A DNA stretch of 64,000 bases from positions 11,970,537 to 12,034,536 of the forward strand of contig CM055884.1 in the NCBI GenBank assembly GCA_029582165.1. The letters run 5' to 3'. Shown here piece by piece: positions 56,799-64,000 of this stretch. Position numbers and translations under genes: made by a program. Under the pieces are notes generated by a model. That model saw only the letters and a list, made by a program, of their open reading frames with translations. It did not search any database and was not told the DNA's origin. The DNA is from Portulaca oleracea (Eukaryota; Streptophyta; Magnoliopsida; Caryophyllales; Portulacaceae). How positions within the stretch are numbered: position 1 is the first letter of the stretch; every line of letters begins with the position of its first letter.

Positions 56799-57025
56799 TC
56801 TATACAGGATTAACATATTCTTCTTTGTTAATAAACTCAAAACCTTAATTAAAGATGTTAAAGCTAGAAGATTGCTAAAAAAAAAAGCAATGCAAACTAA
56901 CAATGTATATGAAAAAGAGAACTTTATAGGATCAATGAATTGAACAATATGCCCCTAAAAGGCTACAAAAGCCTAGAATTACCAGAAAATAGTACACAAA
57001 CAATGCAACATCCATGCATCTTTAA

Positions 57026-57973
57026 TTAATTTCCAGTAGCAAATCGAAACTGATGAGGCAATAAAATCAACGGTACAGAAGAGACGTCAGGTCGTTGACT
57101 CATCAACGGCGGAGAAGAGCTCTCAGGTTGTTGTTGTTGGATCTGATGTGGCAGCATCAACGGCAGAGATGGGCTCTCAGGTTGTTGAATAATAATCTGA
57201 TGTGGCAGCATCAACGGCGGAGAAGAGCTCTCAGGTTGTTGCATCTGATAATGAGGCAGCATCAACGGCGGAGAAGAACTCTCAGGTTGTCGCATCTGAC
57301 GTGGCATCCTCAACGCCGGAGAAGGGCCGATGCGTGTCGGACGGCGGGGAGGCAAAGATGGCGGCGCTGAAACACCCGGCGGCGGCGGAAGTAGAACTCC
57401 CATTACTTCATGCGGGAGCAACACCCTGAGATTCAAAGGCGGCGCTGCAGGAGCAGCCGACACTGTGGTCCCACCGCCTGGTTGCTGTCTCCCGACGAGG
57501 GGGCAGCGGCAGTACGGACAAGTCGGCTTTTGTCGGCGGCTGTGGACTATTTCCATCCAGGGATCGAAACAGTTCCGGTGGAATTTGTGCCCGCATTCTC
57601 TCAGAATTGTCGGCTTGTTGTCTTTATGTTCATCATCATCATGACCATCATCATGACCATCATGATCATCATGATCATCAGTGAACTCTTCCAAGCAAAT
57701 ACTGCACTTGGTGCAATTCTCGGTGACGTTCTTGATCCTGTTCGCCGCCTCTATGTCAAATTCTTCGTAATCTTTGTCGGCTTCCTGACGGCGGGGTTGA
57801 AGGCTGACGTCACCGTCATAAGGGCTTACGTTGTGAGACAGGTAGGAGAAAATCACACTGTAGAATTTGAAGAGGTAGTGGATGAAGATTAGGGCAGAAA
57901 AAACAAAGCACAGAAACAAACCAAGCAACATGAGTGGCAATTTCAGACTACTGATCGAAAAAATAGAATTCAT
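57026..57973 (-). CDS. Membrane-anchored RING-H2 finger protein (putative E3 ubiquitin ligase)
   Basis: A single-exon gene of 315 residues. Residues about 12-45 form a hydrophobic segment (LPLMLLGLFLCFVFSALIFI), a signal anchor. The RING-H2 finger is C90-x2-C93-x33-C127-x1-H129-x2-H132-x2-C135-x16-C152-x2-C155, with W139 at the usual E2-contact position. The first zinc loop is stretched by an Asp/His-rich run (DDHDDHDGHDDGHDDDEH). Residues about 225-310 hold five imperfect QQPESSSPPLMLPH-type repeats. The ATL GLD motif is not clear, so ATL membership is uncertain. A TATAAATA lies 84 bp upstream. It is convergent with EXLB copy 2. Ubiquitin transfer is inferred from the RING only; substrates are unknown. 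Confidence 0.9.
   Translation of the reverse strand: MNSIFSISSLKLPLMLLGLFLCFVFSALIFIHYLFKFYSVIFSYLSHNVSPYDGDVSLQPRRQEADKDYEEFDIEAANRIKNVTENCTKCSICLEEFTDDHDDHDGHDDGHDDDEHKDNKPTILRECGHKFHRNCFDPWMEIVHSRRQKPTCPYCRCPLVGRQQPGGGTTVSAAPAAPPLNLRVLLPHEVMGVLLPPPPGVSAPPSLPPRRPTRIGPSPALRMPRQMRQPESSSPPLMLPHYQMQQPESSSPPLMLPHQIIIQQPESPSLPLMLPHQIQQQQPESSSPPLMSQRPDVSSVPLILLPHQFRFATGN
57040..57320 (-). repeat. In-frame tandem repeats encoding QQPESSSPPLMLPH units in the RING protein tail
   Basis: Units of 45-54 bp (CATCAACGGCGGAGAAGAG, CTCTCAGGTTGTTG on the + strand) repeat five times with lengths in multiples of three. They are the source of antisense open frames on the + strand. Slippage or unequal exchange could change copy number without breaking the frame. 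Confidence 0.88.
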
Positions 57974-58056
57974 GATGGATGAATTAATGAATGATGAATA
58001 TTTTCTTTTGTTGGAGGAAATAGTAATTAGTGTTTGGGTGGTGATAATTTGAGGGT

Positions 58057-58064
58057 TATTTATA
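58057..58064 (-). promoter_or_regulatory. TATA box of the RING-H2 gene
   Basis: On the minus strand this reads TATAAATA, 84 bp upstream of the ATG at 57973. Confidence 0.7.
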
Positions 58065-58256
58065 GGGGATTAAGGGGGAGATTTATGGAACTTGAGTATC
58101 AAGTTAATAGGTGACCGACTTAATTAATTTCCAAAACAAACATAGCTTAATCCCGAATTATTACAGTTATGAACTAAGATTGAGTAGTAGTACGAGATAA
58201 TTCGTTATTGGAATTTAGCAAATAGAAATACTTTCCATAACATGGTGGTTTAACCT
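58065..58256. other. Upstream flank of the RING-H2 gene
   Basis: Short AT-rich interval between the RING TATA box and the tandem repeat. No other feature seen. Confidence 0.45.
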
Positions 58257-58258
58257 GA

Positions 58259-58612
58259 GTAGGAATTAGGAAATTTGAGGATAAGTAGGTTTTGTATTTC
58301 GTTATTTTTTAATTTAAAAATTTAGGAATTAGGAAATTTGAGGATAGGTAGGTTTTGTATTTCATTAATTATTTTTATTTTAAAATTTAGAAATTAAGAA
58401 ACTTGTGGATAGGTAGGTTTTGTATTTCGTTAATTTCAGTTTACAAAATTTAGGAATTAGGAAACTTGAGGCCGGATATCTAGGTAAGTTTTTTATTTCA
58501 TTATTATTTTTAATTTAAAAATTTAGAAATTAGGAAACTTGAGGATAGGTAAGTTTAGAAGTTCGTTATTTTTAGTTTGAAAACTTAGGATCGAATTAGG
58601 AAACATGAGGTC
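58259..58612. repeat. Tandem repeat of about 65 bp, five units plus a partial
   Basis: AG(G/A)AATTAGGAAA(T/C)TTGAGG, then ATAGGTAGGTTTTGTATTTC and a T/A-rich linker with TTTAAAAATTT, repeat at about 58259, 58324, 58389, 58451 and 58523, with a last partial at 58588. One unit has a CCGGATATCT insertion. It lies in the upstream region of the RING gene. Confidence 0.88.
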
Positions 58613-58979
58613 TCATCCTATTTAATCAGGGTTCTTGGGCATTAGTAAATAGTTTTATTTTTTATTATTATTCAAAAAGAATGTATTTTCCTATTACATT
58701 CATATATAGGACAAATTGGCACTTAAAATTTTATCCCAAAGGAAACAACAAACTTAGAACATGTACTTAATTAAGGCCCTTATTTGGGTTTGTTGCATTT
58801 TGAACTTTGTAAGATAATGGACATTTATTTTCTAGATTTTATTTTTAATGTTTATTTTTGAATCTAAAAGTTTGTAGACTAAATAAAAGAAACACAGACT
58901 TTTTTATTCTATTTGCAATTTTGGTTGTCTTTGTCTATTATTTCCTGTTTGCTGGCCATCTTCTTCATGCGATGGTTAT

Positions 58980-60064
58980 TGATCCACATTTCCTAGGGGT
59001 ACCTCACTTCGGAAATAAAAATAACAGAGGTTTCCGACTCAATTTTCCCCCAAGCCGAATTGGGTCACTTTTCGGGTCAACATCATCCATTTCGGGAGCC
59101 AAGGAAGGCTAAGAAGAAGTCAAGAGGGTCGAGTTCAAGCCAAAGGGCATTTTGATAATTTCGCAAGGGTCGAACTCGAGCTTATGGAACATCAAGGAGG
59201 AGAATGGCATGGGAGAAACTTAGACTGTAGGGGTTCAAATGGAAATAAGAAAAACCGAAGAAGGAAAAGGGAAAGGGGAAGAAAGTAGGCAAAATTGGGC
59301 ATAAAAAAAATATATATCTTCACTATTTTGATCTTAACTCCTTCAATACACCTCCTATGACCACAAAATTTAGTAAGCTTATAATAGCACACACCGCGAG
59401 AGCTTTCCGTCGATATATTATAATACCAAATCAGAGTTCAAATGAAGAAGTTATGCATGTTGGAAGTCGGAAGAAGCCAGTAGGAGTTGGCTGCGCCTGC
59501 CCTATTTTCTCCGCCCCACTTCTATGGTTAAGGCATTGGCCGCGTCTTAGCCTTTTTTCAGCAAATGTTCGCGACTTTCCCTCCCCTTTTCCAATATATT
59601 TGTACTCCCCTCATTTTAGATCTAATTTTCACCATTGAGTTTTAGGTTTAGCCACTTAAAGAAGACTTTGTGAGTTTTAGGTTATTTGAAATCCATATAA
59701 TTACGATTAATCCTTGGTGGATTAATTAGCCAATTTCCTTTTAATTTATTAATGTGAGTTGGTGTGTTTTCTTCCAATCTCTTGAGCGGAAATTCTTGGA
59801 GTTTCAAGTGTGGGTACTAGTAGTGAATCTTTGCAACCTTCTTGAGGTTCTTAGGCTAATTGGTGAGTTTACTCTTTAATGAGTCATATCTCTTTGTTAT
59901 TATTGTTGTTGTGTTGATTTTCATTATTAATCTCTCAAAAACCCTAAAAATTGGTGGTAGTTTTATGAGTTCTAAATTGGGGTTTTCTCAAACCCTAAGT
60001 AGTTAGTGGATCCTTGGCCTCCCATATTTATCAATTCAAAGGACCCCCCGGTTTTTACAGATCA
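58980..60064 (+). repeat. 5' LTR of the gypsy-type element
   Basis: 1085 bp. A promoter-like ATATATTTGTACTCCCCTCA lies at about 59594. It contains TTGTTATTATTGTTGTTGTG, expanded to an (ATT)n tract in the 3' LTR. Confidence 0.92.
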
Positions 60065-60849
60065 TTTCGTATCAAAGCTTAGGGGTTAGAACTCATTTTG
60101 GACGCTTGAAATTTTCAGATTTTGTTCTTGTCGATTTGGGCATTGTTCTTGATGTTTATGGATACAAAACTCATACTTGATGTGTTAGGAGTGTTGGGAT
60201 GTGATTTTTATCATTTGGGTCCAAGTATTTGTTGAGTATTGGGTTGATTTATTAAGATATATATATCCAAAATTTTTTTTGCCCTGTTATGAAAATTTGA
60301 TGTTTGTTGGCACGTTTGACTTGAGTTTTTTGTAATTTTTGGTACCCAAGTGAATGTTATACATGCCCTCTTGTTGTTGGAAGTGATTTATTGAGAAATT
60401 CATTGTTTGAAGTTGATTTGGGTTGAAATTTTGGAGAGTATTGGGAGTAAGTTTGGAGATTGAATATTTGGGGTTTAGTGTTTGTTCATACTTCATCCAT
60501 GGATGAAAATAGTTGAATTGGAATTTTGTTGGATAACTTGTTGTGGCTATTTGTGTATGTGAGGTGGTCACTTGGTGCATGCCCATTGCCTTGGTGACTA
60601 TCTTCCATTGTTGCTCTTTATTGTCATTTCTCAGTATCGGATTCACCCCATCTTCCCACACAAAAATTAGCCTCACGAACTCCACAAAATTTCCTTTAGC
60701 CACAAAGAACCCCAAAACCTCATCCGATCATCTTTATCTTAACCCATCAATTTCCTTAACTCCACAAAAATTCCCTCCTCGTCATGTCAAGTTGGTGGTG
60801 GAGAAGTTTCCCCTCATCGACCTAATTACATTCCAAAACCACTCTCGAC

Positions 60850-62208
60850 ATGGCTCTTCAACATATCATAGATTGCCAGGAAGTGATACAACATCAAATG
60901 AATGATTTGAGCTATACCTTGGCCAAATTACAAATCGGTTCCTCGAGAAAAGTCCGTGGTGATTATAGGAGATCTTATGGTGAATATCAAAGGTCCTATG
61001 TTGAACACCATCGTGGTACTTCTACTTATGGGCTTAGAGTTGGTGATCCTCAATATTGGAGGAAGGACAAGAAGGCTCAATCAATTCATGGTCTTCTAGC
61101 AAGGGTGGTGCTCACTCTTGGTATGGGGATCCGTTCAAAGGAAGTTGATCTTTCAAGCTATCCAAACCATTTATTAAAGCTGGCGTGGATGATGCGGAAT
61201 AATCTCAATGCCCCACCAAGATGGTTGAATCACCCCAAGCAAGTGTGATGGATGGTTCAGAATCTTCTAAGCCTATTGTTGAGACTTCACTTCAAAGGGA
61301 AGAGGTTTTAGCAATTAGGTGATCCCTAGTCATGACCAAGGATCTCCAGGATGATTCTCAATGGGAAATACTCTTCCATACCCGATGCACCATCAATGAT
61401 AGAGTGTGCAAGATGATCATCGATAGTAGGAGCCACACAAATGTAGCATCTACTACTTTGGTGGAGAATCTTCAATTGCCCGTTCTAGCTCATCCTTAAC
61501 GTTATAGCTTGCAAGGTCTTAAAGATGGTAGTTATCTTCAGGTATATCAACAAGTCTTGATATCTTTTTCCATTAGTTCTTACATAGATATTGTTCTTTG
61601 TGATATCGTTCCCATGAATGCTTGTCATTTGCTCCTTGGAAGACCTTGGTAATATGATAGGCATGCTATCCATGATGGACTCCTTCTTGACGGGAAAACG
61701 ACGAATTGTGCTCACATCCCTCTCACCTACTCAACTCCACGAAAAAAAACTGAGGGAAGTGAGAAGTGACCTCCTTCACAAGAGTGAAAAACGGGATGAG
61801 AGTGCTTTGAGTGAAAGGAGGCCACATTTGGCTTTACTTTTGCGAAAAGGTAATCCTAATGAAGTTGAGAGATTCATAGCTCCTCAAAACTTTCCTATAT
61901 CCCTCCCTTCTCCCTCACCTTCACCAAAAAGACCTCCCACCAAGCTCCACACCATGATTGCAAGCGTTGAGCCATATCCGACTTTGCCTGAACCACAACT
62001 TGGAGACGAATTTCATGTAGGAAAGTCCACAACCCCACACCCTAGCTTTCTTCCTCCCACACCGAGATCGACCAAGGAAGAGGCATCTTCGACCGGCCTT
62101 GACCTTGACATCTCTTGTGACGACTACCTTGTGGCCTTCAACAAAATGATGAGTGTTAGGCGTGTGAAGGTCCCTCTTGATAGCGAGTTGGTACCTTTTT
62201 CCTTCTGA
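60850..62208 (+). pseudogene. gypsy gag/protease remnant, frameshifted
   Basis: An open frame at 60850-61248 (LAKLQIGSSRKVRGDYRRSY...) looks like a degenerate gag end. From about 61380 the retropepsin region reads RCTINDRVCKMIIDSRSHTN and VASTTLVENLQLP, then in frame CHLLLGRPW near 61620. The catalytic DSG/DGG is DSR. A stop near 61497 and a frame change near 61650 disrupt it; the rest continues open to 62208 with a Pro/Ser-rich tail. It then ends without any RT. Confidence 0.78.
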
Positions 62209-62352
62209 ACTTGCTACACCTTTACGAAGAAGGGGTTGATGAGTGTCACGTTGACTTGGCTAATGGATTTTATTGAGTTGATTTTACATGAGCGGTCGAT
62301 TGGATTTGAACTCCCAAGAGTTGAGGACAACTCTTCTCCAACAAGGGGAGTA

Positions 62353-63464
62353 TGATCAACATTTCCTCGAGGTACCTCACTTCGGAATTAAATAATAACA
62401 ACGGAGGGTTCCTACTCAATTTTCCCCTTAGATGAATTGGGTCACTTTTCGGGTCAACATCGCCCGTTTCTGAGCCAAGGAAGGCTAGGAAGAAGTCAAG
62501 ACGGTCGAGTTCAAGCCAAGGGACATTTTGGTAATTTCACAAGGGCCGAACTCGAGCCTATGGAACATCAAGGAGCAGCATGGCATGGGAGAAACCGAGA
62601 CCGCAGAGGTTCAAACGGAACTAAGAAAGATAGAAGAAGGAAAAGGGAAAGAGGAAAAAAGTGGGCAAAATGGGCACAAGCAAAATATATATCTCCACTC
62701 TTTTGATCATAAATCCTTCAATACAACATCGATGACCACAAAATTTGGTAAGCTTATAGTACACAACGAGAGCTTTCCTTCCATATATTATAAGCCCGAA
62801 TTGAAGTTCAAACGAAGAAGTTATACGCATTGGAAGTCGGTAGAAGCCGGCAGGCGCTCGCTGTGCTCAACCAGGTGTAGGCTGCGCCTGCCCTATTTTC
62901 TCCACCCCACTTCTCTGGTTGAGGCATTGGCTGCGTCTCGGCTTTTTTTCAGCAAATGTTCGCGAGTCCCTCCCCTTTTCCTATATATTTGTACTCCCCT
63001 CATTTTAAGATCTAGTTTTTCAACATTGAATTTTAGGTTTAGCCACTTAAAGAACATTTTGTGAATTTTAGGGTATTTGAAACCCATGTAATTAAGATTA
63101 ATCCTTGGTGGATTAATTACTAAATTTCCTTTTATTAGTGTGAGTTGGTATGTTTTCTTCCAATATCTTGAGTGGAAATTCTTGGAGTTTCAATTGTGGG
63201 TGTTAGTCGTGAATCCTTGCAACCTTCTTGAGGTTCTTAGGCTAATTGGTGAGTTTACTCTTTAATTATTCATCTCTTTATTATTATTATTATTATTATT
63301 ATTATTGTTGTTGTGTTGACTTTCATCATTAATCTCCCGAAAATCCCAAAAATTGAGGGTAGTTTTGTGAGTTCTAAATTGGAGTTTTCTCAAACGGTAA
63401 GTAGTTAGTGGATCCTTGGCCTCTCATGTTATCCATTCAAAGGACCCCCAGTTTTTACGGATCA
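62353..63464 (+). repeat. 3' LTR of the gypsy-type element
   Basis: 1112 bp, homologous to 58980-60064 with substitutions, small indels, an extra segment near 62855-62885 and an (ATT)n expansion at about 63281-63305. Confidence 0.92.
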
Positions 63465-63469
63465 GTTAT

Positions 63470-64000
63470 GGTTATACACATACACTCTATAATGACTATT
63501 GTAATGACCATCTTACCTATTATTATCTTCATAATTAATCTATATTTGACCCTTAGACCTAAAGCTCTGGGTCACTCCCAAGGAACCGTGGGAGGTACGT
63601 ACTTAGGGGTCTAAGTAGTTCGGACATGAACAAGCTAGGAGGTGAATTATAGCTTCAATATCAGTTTTAAACTTATTCCTGATGTACGAGGAAAATTCAA
63701 ACATAGAAAGAAAAAGACGAACATGACATATATCTTTTTATTCAACCCAGAAACCTTCAGGTCAAAATAAAAAAAAAACATTGAAAACCAATGATCCAAA
63801 AAATAAATATCGATATCTTACAAGGTTTGAAATCCCAAAAAAAAAATCTAGTTTAAAGTGATAGATATAGATATTAAGGAATAAAGAGAGTATAAAAGGT
63901 TAGCAAAATTAGTCTCTCAAATCATCATGAGTCCTCGATCTCAGATTGTTTTGTCCTCACTCACACATAAGTAACTCCCAACCAAACATGCTTATTTACT
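63470..64000. other. Right end of the window, nothing recognised
   Basis: AT-rich DNA without a supported gene. The 68-codon frame ending at 63614 overlaps the LTR edge and has no family resemblance. Confidence 0.5.

Larger units (their letters stand above)
58980..63464 (+). mobile_element. Non-autonomous Ty3/gypsy-type LTR retrotransposon
   Basis: LTRs at 58980-60064 and 62353-63464 begin TGATC(C/A)ACATTTCCT and end TTTTTAC(A/G)GATCA. The target duplication GTTAT lies at 58975-58979 and 63465-63469. A degenerate primer-binding site (CGTATCAAAGC) follows the 5' LTR, and a purine tract (ACAAGGGGAGTA) precedes the 3' LTR. The internal region is only about 2.3 kb. It keeps gag-like and protease remnants but no reverse transcriptase, RNase H or integrase. 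The LTRs differ at many sites and by several indels, so it is older than the copia insertion. Confidence 0.93.

Noticed and set aside
57095..57892. Several + strand open frames up to 160 codons opposite the RING gene
   Set aside because: They are shadows of in-frame repeats and codon bias of the minus-strand RING-H2 gene, which has a clear zinc-ligand pattern and a TATA box.
60287..60715. 142-codon minus-strand open frame inside the gypsy-type element
   Set aside because: It is antisense to the element, has no recognisable domain and low-complexity Asn/Gln/Thr composition.
1..64000. A dedicated multi-gene system such as a biosynthetic cluster or defence island
   Set aside because: The supported genes belong to unrelated housekeeping and wall functions. 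The only shared logic I see is plastid targeting of L9 and ClpR4, and the ancestral CLPR4-EXLB adjacency.

Overview
The window is nuclear DNA of a flowering plant, almost certainly a eudicot. The genes have many GT..AG introns, several encode plastid-targeted proteins, intergenic DNA is AT-rich, and plant LTR retrotransposons, MITEs and SINE-like repeats are dense. No rRNA, tRNA or CRISPR was seen. I cannot name the species. It reads as a gene-island and transposon mosaic rather than as one operon-like system.

Layout. 1-14516 (+): the 3' 26 exons of a TARBP1-type SpoU/TrmH-family RNA 2'-O-methyltransferase. Its introns and 3' end carry four copies of one hAT-like MITE and several SINE-like repeats. 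15135-16230: a nested palindromic TIR element. 18186-18380: a possible small secreted-peptide gene with a Ty1/copia element (18454-23766) inside its putative intron. 23925-24778: a 200-bp tandem repeat. 25284-26950: three MITE-like elements. 28144-31425 (-): plastid ribosomal protein L9 in five exons. 31653-32733: a TIR element carrying a pentatricopeptide repeat (PPR) gene fragment. 34819-40606 (+): CLPR4, a non-catalytic plastid Clp protease subunit in seven exons, whose first intron holds two inverted duplications of PPR-gene fragments. 41995-42763: a TIR element with a 9-bp target duplication. 45634-48476 and 51730-55189 (+): two tandem expansin-like B genes with identical exon phases. 57026-57973 (-): an intronless membrane RING-H2 protein. 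58980-63464: a non-autonomous Ty3/gypsy-type element that keeps only a protease remnant.

From memory, CLPR4 and EXLB1 are neighbours in Arabidopsis (At4g17040 and At4g17030), so the CLPR4-EXLB block looks like retained ancestral synteny. Exon limits were set by hand from GT/AG sites, reading-frame continuity and family knowledge. For the five multi-exon genes all phases close, and they give 1237 (partial), 196, 298, 252 and 274 residues.

The most interesting non-genic signals are the PPR-derived hairpin pairs in CLPR4 intron 1 (a possible small-RNA source), the clustered hAT MITEs with exact 8-bp target duplications, a MITE nested inside another in EXLB1 intron 2, and tandem reiteration of the 3' flanks of both expansin-like genes.
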